A stretch of DNA of 64,000 nt. Origin: Pleionea sp. CnH1-48 (GTDB taxonomy: Bacteria; Pseudomonadota; Gammaproteobacteria; Enterobacterales; Kangiellaceae). The stretch spans positions 124,001 through 188,000 of the forward strand of contig NZ_JAMXSB010000007.1 of assembly GCF_024124665.1 (NCBI RefSeq). The letters are read 5' to 3'. The position numbers and the translations under genes were made by a program. The notes under the pieces were generated by a model. The model saw nothing but the letters and a program-made list of their open reading frames with translations. It made no database searches and had not been told where the DNA came from. Of this stretch, positions 16,809-26,734 are shown one piece after another (within the stretch, counting starts at the first letter, position 1; the number at the start of each line of letters is the position of its first letter).

Positions 16809-17594
16809 ATGTGTTTAATCAGCCTGGCTATCGAGCAACACCCGCAGTACCCTTTCATACTGGTCGCCAATCGCGATGAGTTTTTTCAGCGTCCTACTGC
16901 TCCACTGCATTTTTGGGAAGATAATCCCGACATTCTTGCAGGGCGCGATATGGAAGCCGGCGGTACCTGGCTGGGGATTCACCGTAGTGGTCGCTGGGCG
17001 GCAGTGACTAACTATCGCGATCCCACCCAACCGATAGGCGAACTCTCCCGTGGCGCTCTGGTCGTCGACTATCTGACCAGTCATCAAAGTGCCAACGAAT
17101 GGTGCCACACTTTACGTGATCGAGCGGCAAAATACAGCGGTTTTAATTTAATCGTCGGACATTTTTTAACGAAAGAAATTTGTTATTTTTCGAACCGCGA
17201 AAACCAGATAAGAGAAATTCCGACAGGGATGATGACATTTAGCAATGGCCAGTTAGAAGACCAATGGCCCAAGATGCGTCGCTTGCAGGAGACATTTAAA
17301 CAACAACTGACTCTAGACAACCTCTCTGATACCAAAACGCTCATATCGCTGCTCCACAACACCGCACATGCAGAACAACATGAGTTGCCTCAAACAGGTA
17401 TTCCACTGGATTTGGAACAGCAACTTTCCAGTTTGTTTATCAAGCCTTTTAAAACCCCAAAAAACATCATGTATGGGACACGTTCTTCTGCTATGGTTGC
17501 ATTAAATCGAAATGGTCAGGTGTCCTTTATCGAACAGACTTTTGACGAAAACGGACAACTTGCTTTAGAAACTCATCACGCTTTGGAGGTTTAA
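16809..17594 (+). CDS. NRDE-family (TANGO2-like) protein
   Basis: A 261-residue protein with the family-naming motif ANRDEFFQRPT at about 21-31. The segment ILAGRDMEAGGTWLGIHRSG follows, both diagnostic of PF05742. It starts with MCLI, and Cys2 is the expected N-terminal nucleophile residue of this Ntn-like family. Animal TANGO2 has been linked to haem/lipid handling; the bacterial role is unknown. The stop TAA shares one base with the ATG of the next gene, and GGAGGT sits in its last codons. The two proteins are therefore translationally coupled. Confidence 0.88.
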   Translation: MCLISLAIEQHPQYPFILVANRDEFFQRPTAPLHFWEDNPDILAGRDMEAGGTWLGIHRSGRWAAVTNYRDPTQPIGELSRGALVVDYLTSHQSANEWCHTLRDRAAKYSGFNLIVGHFLTKEICYFSNRENQIREIPTGMMTFSNGQLEDQWPKMRRLQETFKQQLTLDNLSDTKTLISLLHNTAHAEQHELPQTGIPLDLEQQLSSLFIKPFKTPKNIMYGTRSSAMVALNRNGQVSFIEQTFDENGQLALETHHALEV

Positions 17595-18190
17595 TGTCTA
17601 CTGATAAGCCTTTTTCACAAGCCTGCGAAAACAACAAGCAGCCGATTTTAGACGTCATCAAGAACTACTTTGGCAACACACCAGATGTGTTGGAAGTTGG
17701 CAGTGGTACTGGCCAACACGCCGTATTTTTTGCCCAGCACCTGCCTCATCTTTTTTGGCAGACCAGTGATCAGGCAGAAAACCACAGTGGTATTAAGCAA
17801 TGGCTGGCCGACTACCCTGGCGATAACATCGGTGCGCCTCTGACTCTTGATGTAACAGCGCACTGGCCTATAGAAAGCGCCAGCTCGGTATTTAGCGCCA
17901 ATACAGCTCATATCATGTCGTGGGAAATGGTATTAGAGTTCTTCGCTGGTGTTGGTAATATACTCAAATCCGGAGGCTACTTTTGCCTATATGGTCCGTT
18001 CAATTTCGACGGCCAGTTTACCAGCGAAAGTAACCAGCGGTTTGATGACTATTTAAAATCACAAAACCCAGCCATGGGTATTCGAGACTTTGAAGCTTTG
18101 CAAGAGTTGGCAGGGAAAGCTGGCTTACATTTTGTTAAAAAGCACTCAATGCCTGCGAATAACTTTATTTTGGTTTGGCAAAAGCCATAG
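17594..18190 (+). CDS. DUF938 SAM-dependent methyltransferase-like protein
   Basis: A 198-residue class I methyltransferase-fold protein. The SAM-binding motif is DVLEVGSGTGQHAVFFA (about residues 34-50). FSANTAHIMSWEMV and GGYFCLYGPFNFDGQFTSES are typical of DUF938 proteins. The substrate is not known for the family. It overlaps the NRDE gene by one base and uses its GGAGGT ribosome binding site. That tight coupling suggests a shared process, though I know of no established link. Confidence 0.88.
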   Translation: MSTDKPFSQACENNKQPILDVIKNYFGNTPDVLEVGSGTGQHAVFFAQHLPHLFWQTSDQAENHSGIKQWLADYPGDNIGAPLTLDVTAHWPIESASSVFSANTAHIMSWEMVLEFFAGVGNILKSGGYFCLYGPFNFDGQFTSESNQRFDDYLKSQNPAMGIRDFEALQELAGKAGLHFVKKHSMPANNFILVWQKP

Positions 18191-18307
18191 AGTCAGGTAC
18201 GATTTTTGCTGTAGTCTGATAATTAACAAATCTTAGTAATAATACCTTACAACCAGCTTACTACTGTGGTGTTATTAGTAAAAAATTGGTGAGATTAAAC
18301 ATTTTCA

Positions 18308-20689
18308 ATGGATGCATCACAAGAACAAAAAAGCACATTGTTTAAAGAGCTTGTGCGCCGACGCATATTTTACATTTTGGGTCTTTACCTAGGCGCGCTG
18401 GTTGCCGCTCTTGAATTCACCGAAATAGCCATCCAGCGCTACAAGATCCCTGATTACTCGCTGGATCTGGTGTTAATGGGTATGCTCACCATGATCCCTG
18501 CGCTATTGCTTTTTGCCTGGGGACATGGCGCACCTGGTCGCGACAAGTGGAATCGCTCCGAGAAAATCGGTATTCCTGCCAATGTATTAATCACCTTTAC
18601 CATCATGGTCTCGCTTATCCCAGCCGATAAAGACGCTAAGACCAATCAGCAAAATACCGTCACTATTGCCGCGACTGACGAATCTGGTAGTCAGGTATTC
18701 CGTGAAGTTCCGAAGCAAGAGTTGATTCAACGCCTGCATATTTTGTTTTTTGATCCCAAAGATCTATCAGCTGACAATGAATGGCTAAGTTATGGCTTAC
18801 CTTATCTGTTAAGCAGCTTCCTGCAACAAGACAGCTTTATCAACACAGGTAATTTTTATAATGGCTATACCTCCGATAGCTTTTGGCAAGTTCAACGAGC
18901 AGGCTTTCAAGATGGCTTAAACTTACCCACTTCTTTGGTTCGCGCACTTGCTCGAGACAACAACACAGACTTCTATACTCAAGCATCCATTGGCGAAACC
19001 GATGCCGGCTTTAAGCTAACCATGCGTGTATTTGATGCCAAAACGGGTAAACAAAATACAACCTTTGAAATAGAAAACAGTGACATCTTCTTGTTGCTAG
19101 AAGAAGCAGCCAGCCAAATCAAAAACAGCATCAATACCTCGAGTATGCAGGGACAAACCATCAATGAGATCCCCATCAGAGATCTGGCAACAGATAATAT
19201 TGAAGCCTTAAAGCTATATATCAATGCCAAAAACGCCGTGCTGCTCAACAATGATTACGAACAAGGCGCTGAGTTAATGAAGCAGGCCATTGATCTTGAT
19301 CCCAGTTTTGCCATAGCCATGTTGAATTACGCCCGACTGATATCACGCCAGGGTAAAATGCAAGAAGCCGAAGGTTATTTGCAACAGGCACTACGCTACA
19401 GCTACAAGTTACCAGAGCAGATTCGATTTAATGCTAAAGCCAACAGTTATGCTTATCGTCGCGAAATCGACAAGGCTCACGCGGTCTACAAAATGTGGAT
19501 AGAGCTTTATCCTAATGACACTTCCCCGAAAAACATGCTGGCTAATAGCTACCTGTGGAACGGCAATAAAATAGCAGAAGCCATAGAGCTATTTGAGCAA
19601 TCACTAAAAGTAAACTCCACTCAAGATGGCTTAATCAGTCGATTAGCTTCGCTGTATACCGTTACCGGAGAGCTCGATAAAGCCAAGTCCTATTATCGAG
19701 AATACGCCAAGCGTCAGCCAACTTCTTACACTCCATTTGTTGATCTCGGCGATATTGAAAGACGAGAAGGTAACCTTAAAGAAGCACGAAGTAATTATCA
19801 GCGCGCCAGTGTTATTAGAACTGATATGGTCACTCCCGTCTTAAGACTGGCAGAACTTAATCTACGTGAAGGCAAACTGGCTGAAGCTCAAGTGCGTTTC
19901 GATGAAGCTTTGACTATTTCTCAGGCACCTAATCAACAGAGTGCCATCTATATGCAGCTGATGTCTTATTACTACACACTTGGTCAGCCGAAAAAAGCTT
20001 TTGAATATCTGGTCGCACTGCAAGACTCCATGCGCCAACATAAAGATCCCATTAACGTAATGTTCGAAACTCAGATCACTTTAATGCATCTGTATGTACA
20101 AGCCGGACAAGCAGAGAGAGCATACAAAGAGCTAAACGAGCTTAAAGATCAAATTCAACCACCTTTCGATAAGATGATTAGCTTTGGCTTTTTGTACTAT
20201 CACCTTGCTCAACTAGAAGCTAAAGAAGCAGAAGAACACCTGCTTATCGTCGATAAAGCTGTACAAGAGGTCAAGATGGATCACTTATTCTACATCATGG
20301 AAATGAGCCGCGGCTTATTGGAAATGGTAAAGAAAGACTACAAGAAAGCGATTGGCCACTTTGAGAAATCCGTTGAGTTGTATTATGAGTCTGTAAGCAG
20401 CACCAACAACGAAAACACCATGCCGCTAATTTACTCATCACTCGTTGAAGCCAAGCATAAGTCTGGGCAACTGGATGAAGCGCTAGAAGTCGCAGAAATT
20501 TTCTTGAAGCAATGGCCCATGAATCCAAATATGAACTTGGAAGTTGCAGAAACCTACTTCAAAGACGGCGATAAAGAAAAGGCACGGCTAGCATTGAATA
20601 AAGCATTAGCCATGTGGAAAGATGCCGATCCTGAGTACTATGATTACCAGCGCGCATTGGAATTAGAAGATAAACTGAAGGCTCCTTGA
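18308..20689 (+). CDS. membrane-anchored TPR protein
   Basis: A 793-residue protein. The N-terminus resembles proteins that begin FKELVRRRIFYILGLYLGA. It has three hydrophobic segments (about residues 20-38, 52-75 and 96-112). A periplasmic segment (about 135-275) is of the kind found before TPRs in CadC-like proteins (LHILFFDPKDLSADNEWLSYGLPYLLSS), and at least ten TPR units follow to the end. No helix-turn-helix or cyclase domain is attached, so it is probably a scaffold rather than a transcription factor. The ribosome binding site is weak. It ends nine bases from the convergent TonB receptor gene. Confidence 0.8.
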   Translation: MDASQEQKSTLFKELVRRRIFYILGLYLGALVAALEFTEIAIQRYKIPDYSLDLVLMGMLTMIPALLLFAWGHGAPGRDKWNRSEKIGIPANVLITFTIMVSLIPADKDAKTNQQNTVTIAATDESGSQVFREVPKQELIQRLHILFFDPKDLSADNEWLSYGLPYLLSSFLQQDSFINTGNFYNGYTSDSFWQVQRAGFQDGLNLPTSLVRALARDNNTDFYTQASIGETDAGFKLTMRVFDAKTGKQNTTFEIENSDIFLLLEEAASQIKNSINTSSMQGQTINEIPIRDLATDNIEALKLYINAKNAVLLNNDYEQGAELMKQAIDLDPSFAIAMLNYARLISRQGKMQEAEGYLQQALRYSYKLPEQIRFNAKANSYAYRREIDKAHAVYKMWIELYPNDTSPKNMLANSYLWNGNKIAEAIELFEQSLKVNSTQDGLISRLASLYTVTGELDKAKSYYREYAKRQPTSYTPFVDLGDIERREGNLKEARSNYQRASVIRTDMVTPVLRLAELNLREGKLAEAQVRFDEALTISQAPNQQSAIYMQLMSYYYTLGQPKKAFEYLVALQDSMRQHKDPINVMFETQITLMHLYVQAGQAERAYKELNELKDQIQPPFDKMISFGFLYYHLAQLEAKEAEEHLLIVDKAVQEVKMDHLFYIMEMSRGLLEMVKKDYKKAIGHFEKSVELYYESVSSTNNENTMPLIYSSLVEAKHKSGQLDEALEVAEIFLKQWPMNPNMNLEVAETYFKDGDKEKARLALNKALAMWKDADPEYYDYQRALELEDKLKAP

Positions 20690-20698
20690 TTATCTGCT

Positions 20699-22786
20699 CT
20701 ATTGAAAGTGTAAGCTAAAGTGGAGTCTTATATTTCTAGGGGCTTGAATATATTGAATAGGCGAAGTGCCACGAGCATTAGAATGGTAATAGGTTTCATC
20801 AAATAAGTTTTCAATGTAGATTCCGTAAGAGAAATCCTGTCCTCTTTTGAGGAAGTTATTCGAAGAAAGAATATTTAGATTGAGTGTTGTCCACGAAGGT
20901 ACTTCGTAGATAGTTCTATCTAGCCCATCGAGAGTATTGGCTTCAGTATAGGTACTTGACCAATGATCCATAAACATTCCAACTCGCCAGTTAGTGTTTA
21001 AATAATAGTGAATACCTAGCTTTACTTTATTAGTTGGAACATCTAATGCTTCAGTGGCTCCATTAATGTTAACCTCATCAGGCATAGCATGCCTGAAACC
21101 TACCTGCCCTCCCCAGTTTTGTCCCTGCCACTTTAATAAGCTTTCAAACCCTTTTACTCGATGCTGTCCCGAAACTTGAGTCAGCCAAATTTGTGCGACA
21201 TTATCAAAAACTTTCTGGTAAAAGTTCTTAGCTTCCATATCATATAGAGTACTGATATTAGCAAGTTTCAAGTCATTCCATATCCATTGTCTGCTGTAAT
21301 TTATTTCAAACATATCCATTGTTTGTGAATCAATCTCATCATTTTCTACACCTTCAAACTCAAATATTGTGGGTGGGCGAAAGGCTTTTCCGTAGGTAAA
21401 CTTCCAGGCCGATGTTTCATCTGGCTGATACACAACACTCAGTCTTGGAAGCCATTTTGAGTCAGTAAAATCTTGCTGATTATAACGAATGCCAAAAGTC
21501 GTAGTGAGTGATGCATCCTTGCTGAGTTGATGTTTTTCAACATACTGAGCATAGATAGCATGCTTATAAGACTTCTCTTTATCACTGGGCCACTCTGGAG
21601 GGGTAAAAGGAACCACTCCTGAGGGCGTATCAACATAACGAGTTTTTCTTCCGATTTGAGTACGCCATCCGTCATACCCCAAAATCCAGCTTAAATTTTC
21701 CTGGTTATATTCAAACTGAGTTCGAAAACGATATCGAGTGGATGGTTTAATCGTCTCCTGTTCGTTGAAAAGGTCGAGTTCATCATAGCTATTCGCAGTA
21801 TCCGCGTTTCTCGCATTTAACCGATCTTTTTCTTTGTATTCCCGAAAGTAGCTGATTTCAGAAAAGCCATTCCACTCTTCACTTATCTCAAAAGAACTGC
21901 CCAGATAATAATGTCCATAACCACGCCGAGAATCATCTCCACTGATAAAATCATAATTAGGACGTTCAATACCACTGACATTCTCTGCACGAGTAATGTT
22001 AGTGCCGAGATAGCTAGATTTATAGTTTACCTGGCTATCCAACGTAAAATTTCTTTCTTTATTTCGAAAGAGATCAGGATCATGTGAGCGCAAATTGTTA
22101 ATGATTGAGTTTCGACTGTAGTTTTCATCATCAACGACAAACTCTCTAATCTCAGAATAATCTTGGTCGCTGACAAAGTGACTTCCGCTGATAGAGAAAC
22201 CCCAATCTCCTTTTGTGTGATTCGATAAAACATGAATATGCTGAGTATTGGCTTCCCCCACCAATCCACTTATCTCACTTTCGGAAAAATCATTCTGCAA
22301 ACGAGTGACAACATTTATTACACCTTGAGATGCATTGCCGCCATACAAAGTTGAGTTTGGCCCCTGCAAAACCTCAATTCTCTCAATTCGACTAGCAGGA
22401 AAGTTATTCATAATAAATGCTTCATTCGCTAATAAATTCTGAACTTCTCTCCCATCGATAAGTAGCAAGGTACCCGCCATATTGCCTGTGAACCCTCGTT
22501 GCCCGCCAGGCAGCCAACTCCACTGGTAAAACAAATCCATATTAGGCACTGATGCGAGAATTTCTTTGAGGTCACGCCATCCATAATTTAAAATATCGTC
22601 TCTCGTTATAAGATAGACAGTACCGGAAGAACTTAACCAAGATTCGGATTTTCTAGCTGCAATAGAGACTTTTATCTGCATAAGTTGTTCCAACGACATG
22701 TCGAAAAGCTCTTTCGCAGAGTAAGCTGGTGCAATACTTTTCAATACTAAAAGAAAAAATATCGTAATTAGATATCGTCTTTTCAT
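20699..22786 (-). CDS. TonB-dependent outer-membrane receptor
   Basis: A 695-residue receptor. A signal peptide (MKRRYLITIFFLLVLKSIAP) is followed by the LFDMSLEQLMQIKVSIAARK segment, common in one group of TonB receptors. The plug domain carries GTLLLIDGREVQN, RIEVLQGPNSTLYG and GVINVVTRL. A 22-strand barrel ends in IRLHFSLHFQ with the expected terminal aromatic residue. Ligand unknown; it looks like the FepA/BtuB/vitamin-or-siderophore class only in general terms. ATG 22786 is chosen over an upstream TTG, although neither has a good ribosome binding site. It lies about 215 bp downstream of the thioredoxin-like gene on the same strand. Confidence 0.9.
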   Translation of the reverse strand: MKRRYLITIFFLLVLKSIAPAYSAKELFDMSLEQLMQIKVSIAARKSESWLSSSGTVYLITRDDILNYGWRDLKEILASVPNMDLFYQWSWLPGGQRGFTGNMAGTLLLIDGREVQNLLANEAFIMNNFPASRIERIEVLQGPNSTLYGGNASQGVINVVTRLQNDFSESEISGLVGEANTQHIHVLSNHTKGDWGFSISGSHFVSDQDYSEIREFVVDDENYSRNSIINNLRSHDPDLFRNKERNFTLDSQVNYKSSYLGTNITRAENVSGIERPNYDFISGDDSRRGYGHYYLGSSFEISEEWNGFSEISYFREYKEKDRLNARNADTANSYDELDLFNEQETIKPSTRYRFRTQFEYNQENLSWILGYDGWRTQIGRKTRYVDTPSGVVPFTPPEWPSDKEKSYKHAIYAQYVEKHQLSKDASLTTTFGIRYNQQDFTDSKWLPRLSVVYQPDETSAWKFTYGKAFRPPTIFEFEGVENDEIDSQTMDMFEINYSRQWIWNDLKLANISTLYDMEAKNFYQKVFDNVAQIWLTQVSGQHRVKGFESLLKWQGQNWGGQVGFRHAMPDEVNINGATEALDVPTNKVKLGIHYYLNTNWRVGMFMDHWSSTYTEANTLDGLDRTIYEVPSWTTLNLNILSSNNFLKRGQDFSYGIYIENLFDETYYHSNARGTSPIQYIQAPRNIRLHFSLHFQ

Positions 22787-23001
22787 TGGAGCAGCTATCA
22801 AGAATTATTATCCAATGATTATAGACAGAATCAGTATGCTTTCCAACGATACAAATAGTTAGTGAATTAATACCAATAGGTTAATCTTGAATGGCTATTT
22901 TCTTTGATATGGTGTTTCCTATTTTGTCAGAGTAATAGAATATCTGTTATAAGTTTTGGACATTGCTAACTATTAAAGAGTATTTAAAGCAGTGCTCATC
23001 A

Positions 23002-23451
23002 TTATTTTATCCAGGCTTTTAAGTGCTTCTCTTTAATCATGCCACTTTTGGCAAGCATGTTGCCATCTTCGTCAACAAAATAACTTCTTGGCAGTTCTCC
23101 AGACCAATCAGGATCAAGCAGATATTTAAGTTTCTTTCCTTTACCTGGCGTAAAGAAGAAGTTGGTTGTCGAAGAAAGCTTCAACTGTTCGATTATCTGT
23201 TTTCCTTCATCAATCAACACCGAGGCGTCATTGGTATTGAGCAATACAACTTGGCCTAACATATTCGATTTAAGCTTCGAAAGCATATCCAGTTCGTCAA
23301 GACAAGGCTCACAATCTTGTGACCAAAGCAATAGCACCCAGCGCTTGTCTTTATTGGATGCTTTAAGCTCAAAAAGAGTATTTTTATCGAATACTTCAGC
23401 CATTGAGGTAGTGCAAAAAGCAAAGAGTAAAATCGCGATAAATTTGTTCAT
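23002..23451 (-). CDS. periplasmic thioredoxin-like protein (TlpA/redoxin type)
   Basis: A 149-residue protein with a signal peptide (residues 1-18, ending TTSMA). It has a thioredoxin-fold active site WSQDCEPC (C47, C50) and a late cis-Pro region GELPRSYFVDEDG. It should reduce or exchange disulfides in the periplasm. Its ATG overlaps the stop of the Asp-box protein gene by four bases (ATGA), so it is made together with that Cys-rich protein. The likely job is to keep the cysteines of that protein, or of its ligand, in the right redox state. This is inference from gene order. Confidence 0.85.
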   Translation of the reverse strand: MNKFIAILLFAFCTTSMAEVFDKNTLFELKASNKDKRWVLLLWSQDCEPCLDELDMLSKLKSNMLGQVVLLNTNDASVLIDEGKQIIEQLKLSSTTNFFFTPGKGKKLKYLLDPDWSGELPRSYFVDEDGNMLAKSGMIKEKHLKAWIK

Positions 23452-24617
23452 AATGCAATTAGCCGATAACCAGCGCCTTTTTTATGCCAAGAGACAAACG
23501 TTCTTTTGTTATCCGAAATCAAAAAGGGACGATCAGCTTCGTCACTTGATGAATCAAGAATTTCTGGCGACTTAAAAGATTTTCCAGAATCTACCGATGC
23601 TCTTCTCATTAAATCCCAGTACTCCCCATTAAACGTTAACCACACGATGTCAACTCTGTTGTTTGATGCCAGTACATGAGGATGATGGTTTTGTTTATCA
23701 GAGATGCTGAAGTCAAATATGTCACTGCTCTTAAAATTCTCTGCGCTTTGACTTCTATAGAAAACGCCCTTTCTATTATTACCCTGTGTGTACCAAACCA
23801 TGTGGCGCTTGCCATCGTTATCAATCGATAGCCCAGGCCCCTGATGGGGACAACCATTAATTTTCCAGTTATCATCACTAACCCGTTGTAACTTGTTGTC
23901 CACTTCACTTAACAACGCATGGTCTCGAATGTTATCACCAAAAATATGACGCCACATGACCACCAGGTTTTCATCTGAGTCCGTAGTTAACGCGATGCGA
24001 CAGCAAACACAGGTATTATCAGCCAGCTTCTGGTTACTAAACTGCTTACCTTCCGGCTTCCATTGACCTTTATAGAGTGCAGAGCCAAGATAGGGCTGAT
24101 TTTTCTTCTTTGCCCAAAAAGCTTCTCTTTTATCCAGCCATATCAGCGACACATGATTATTCTGTAGCTGCATCTCGTTAAAACTATGACCAATTTCTAA
24201 TTGGTCATTATTAACAGTAATAGGATCAATAAAGGTTTTACCTTTATCATAAGAAGCGCTAAATCGTACATCGCCAGTAAATCGCTTTTTTCCTGGACGA
24301 GCCCATGACAGATAAATATTATCTTTATCTACAATGATTTTAGGTCGGTTTTCACCACGAGAAGAAATAGGCTCATTAATCTTTTCGATAACCTTTGGCT
24401 TCGAGTAGCTTTTTCCGTAGTCTGTTGATGTTTGCAACACCAGGCTCTGGTTTTGACTCCACAATAACCAGAGCGTTGAGTTTTCATCAAATGTAGCAGT
24501 AACTGTGCTAGCACATTTGATATCAATGTCTTTGCAATCAACTTTCTTCTTATTAACAGAGTGAGCATTGCTGCTCACTGTTATAAGGGCCAATAGTAAT
24601 ATTGATAATATTCTCAT
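23448..24617 (-). CDS. secreted Asp-box (sialidase-like beta-propeller) protein with CxCC motif
   Basis: A 389-residue protein with a signal peptide (1-18). At least three Asp-boxes are visible: STDYGKSY (64-71), SYDKGKTF (122-129) and SVDSGKSF (near 340). These are the turns of a sialidase/BNR-type propeller. The sialidase catalytic arginine triad is not apparent, so glycosidase activity is doubtful. Unusual for this fold are the cysteines C28, C35, C203-V-C205-C206 and C256-P-H258, which could bind a metal or haem. ATG 24617 has AGGAAAT upstream and is preferred to ATG 24635, which overlaps the receptor gene. It sits between a TonB receptor and a redoxin. Confidence 0.82.
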   Translation of the reverse strand: MRILSILLLALITVSSNAHSVNKKKVDCKDIDIKCASTVTATFDENSTLWLLWSQNQSLVLQTSTDYGKSYSKPKVIEKINEPISSRGENRPKIIVDKDNIYLSWARPGKKRFTGDVRFSASYDKGKTFIDPITVNNDQLEIGHSFNEMQLQNNHVSLIWLDKREAFWAKKKNQPYLGSALYKGQWKPEGKQFSNQKLADNTCVCCRIALTTDSDENLVVMWRHIFGDNIRDHALLSEVDNKLQRVSDDNWKINGCPHQGPGLSIDNDGKRHMVWYTQGNNRKGVFYRSQSAENFKSSDIFDFSISDKQNHHPHVLASNNRVDIVWLTFNGEYWDLMRRASVDSGKSFKSPEILDSSSDEADRPFLISDNKRTFVSWHKKGAGYRLIAL

Positions 24618-24625
24618 AATATTTC

Positions 24626-26734
24626 CTAGTGCCATTGATACTCTAAACCAACATAGATCTGCCTTGGCGTTCCAGGCTGTAATCGAGTACGACCATATCG
24701 TATTTCAGCTTGTTGCTCATATTGTTTGTCAAAGGCGTTAACAAGATTAATTTTAAAGTGCCATTGCTGCCCAATGGCTTTTCTCAGCTTTAAATGATGC
24801 ACTTGGTAGCCTTGATATTCTTCACTGTTGATATCATCCATCCAATAGTCATCAATCATTTGGAGTTCCCATTGCATCGATAAATCGTCACTCCAGTCAG
24901 GCTCGTAGCTCACTCGAATATTAGTTATGGAATCTGGAGCAAGAGGCAAGCTATTACCGGATACATTGACAGCACGACTGTTTCCGGAACCATCAACTCT
25001 GCCTTCATCCAAAATATAATCATCAAACTGATGTTTAGAGCGACTATGAGCAAGTACAAACTTTGTTGATGATGTTACTTGCCAACGTAGTCCTAACTCA
25101 AAACCTTTGTGAATGACTCGGCCCGCATTACGCTGATAAGATTGTCCAAAGTCATCGTAAGCACGAACAATGGCATCATCAACATCCATATAATAAGCCG
25201 CAACATCAAAAGAAATATCATCGCGTTCAAGCTTGTATCCCATTTCAAGTGACTGAGAAGTTTCTTCATTTACCTGATCAATAAAGTTGCTAGTATCTGC
25301 AGATTTAAGATGGTAAAGCTCACCCGCCGTTGGCATACGAAAACCATCGGCATAGCGCCAGTAAACTATACTGCTATCATCTACCGTATAAAGAAGACTT
25401 GCTTTGGGAGAAAAGTGCGATAGCTTATTTTTTCTGTCAGCTAGTCGGCGATTACCGAAGCCATCATTATCTAAAGGCGCCAGATGATTATCGAAGTCAT
25501 ATTGAATATCATCGTATCGTCCACCTATAGAATAACGCCAATGATCCGATAAATTTGAGTCCAATTGAATATAAGGTGATATCCCTACAAACCGCGTCGA
25601 ATCATCATAGAAAATATGGCCTGCAGGATAGGTTGCACCACCCCACCCTGTCGTAGTGATCGTAATTGGCTGATAGGATTTCATATCGCCTTCGCTGACT
25701 TCGATATCAGTCCCCATTGTTAGGTCACTGTCCTTAGAAAGCATCCAGCTTGATTGCAATAACAAGCCAAAGGTATCCACTTCAGATTCAACTTTCGGTA
25801 AGTTGTTTCTCCAGGTCGCTGTATAGTTATTGGATCTATGTCTTACATAGAGAATGATTGAGTAAGAGAAATCACCCTGGGTGCGATCATATTGTGTACT
25901 TAATCGAACGTACTGGCTAGTACGTTCAGGGTCCGTTGCCAGTACATCTGAGCTAAGACCAGACTGATAAGGATCGATAGCTATTTGTTCAGCACTTAAG
26001 CTGGCCGCCATTTCTTGGCGCAAGTCAGACAGTGTGATCAAGGTTGTCCAGTGACTTTCTGATGATGAGGAATACTCATGACGAAACGTCATACCCGCTC
26101 GCTCTGATGCAGTATGCTCTCGCCATCCCTCATTACGCAGATAGGATAAAGAAGTTCTTACACCTTGTTTATCAGAGCCCGTCCCATAATTGGCAGAAAT
26201 TTTTCGATAGCTGTTTTCACCAAGGCTGACAGCCATGGCAGCTTCAGGGCTATCAGGAACAGGACGAGAAAGCACATTTACCACACCCGCTACCGCACCC
26301 GAACCATATATCGCAGTGCCATTACCCTTTTGCACCTCCAGGCGATTCGCACTCGAGTTAAAGCTGCTCCACCACAATGCATTGTGATTAAAGAATGCTG
26401 ATGACTGAATAGGGATGCTATCTTGCAGAAATAAGTAGTAGCCCTGGTAATTAATAGGCATCCTAATGGCAGTATTGTGCCCTTGAGACCCTTGTAACTG
26501 ATTGAGTAGTACACCTGAAATACCATTCAATGACTCAGCTATATGTTGTTGTGAGTCTTTTTTTAATTGTTCAAAATCAATCGCTTCAACAGATAGAGCT
26601 TGTTCAAGATCCAAAGCTTCTTTACGGCTACCTGTAACAGTAACGTATCCATCCTCTTTACTTTCGGTTAGTTGTTCTACGTCGGCTATAACCAATGAAG
26701 AAAAGCTCATCAGAGCCAGAGACAATTTATACAT
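24626..26734 (-). CDS. TonB-dependent outer-membrane receptor (first gene of uptake operon)
   Basis: A 702-residue receptor. A short signal peptide (to about residue 17, LVIADVEQ) precedes a TonB-box-like YVTVTGSR. The plug has GISGVLLNQLQGSQGHNTAIR, LEVQKGNGTAIYGSGAVAG and VVNVLSRPVP. The barrel ends in YVGLEYQWH. Ligand unknown. Its stop lies eight bases before the ATG of the Asp-box gene, so receptor, Asp-box protein and redoxin form one operon. No strong ribosome binding site is seen. The upstream region has a 27-bp palindrome and weak Fur-like sequences. Confidence 0.9.
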   Translation of the reverse strand: MYKLSLALMSFSSLVIADVEQLTESKEDGYVTVTGSRKEALDLEQALSVEAIDFEQLKKDSQQHIAESLNGISGVLLNQLQGSQGHNTAIRMPINYQGYYLFLQDSIPIQSSAFFNHNALWWSSFNSSANRLEVQKGNGTAIYGSGAVAGVVNVLSRPVPDSPEAAMAVSLGENSYRKISANYGTGSDKQGVRTSLSYLRNEGWREHTASERAGMTFRHEYSSSSESHWTTLITLSDLRQEMAASLSAEQIAIDPYQSGLSSDVLATDPERTSQYVRLSTQYDRTQGDFSYSIILYVRHRSNNYTATWRNNLPKVESEVDTFGLLLQSSWMLSKDSDLTMGTDIEVSEGDMKSYQPITITTTGWGGATYPAGHIFYDDSTRFVGISPYIQLDSNLSDHWRYSIGGRYDDIQYDFDNHLAPLDNDGFGNRRLADRKNKLSHFSPKASLLYTVDDSSIVYWRYADGFRMPTAGELYHLKSADTSNFIDQVNEETSQSLEMGYKLERDDISFDVAAYYMDVDDAIVRAYDDFGQSYQRNAGRVIHKGFELGLRWQVTSSTKFVLAHSRSKHQFDDYILDEGRVDGSGNSRAVNVSGNSLPLAPDSITNIRVSYEPDWSDDLSMQWELQMIDDYWMDDINSEEYQGYQVHHLKLRKAIGQQWHFKINLVNAFDKQYEQQAEIRYGRTRLQPGTPRQIYVGLEYQWH

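Noticed and set aside
23448-24617. Annotation of the Asp-box protein as an active sialidase
   Set aside because: Asp-boxes are present but the catalytic arginine triad is not apparent; the fold alone does not show activity.
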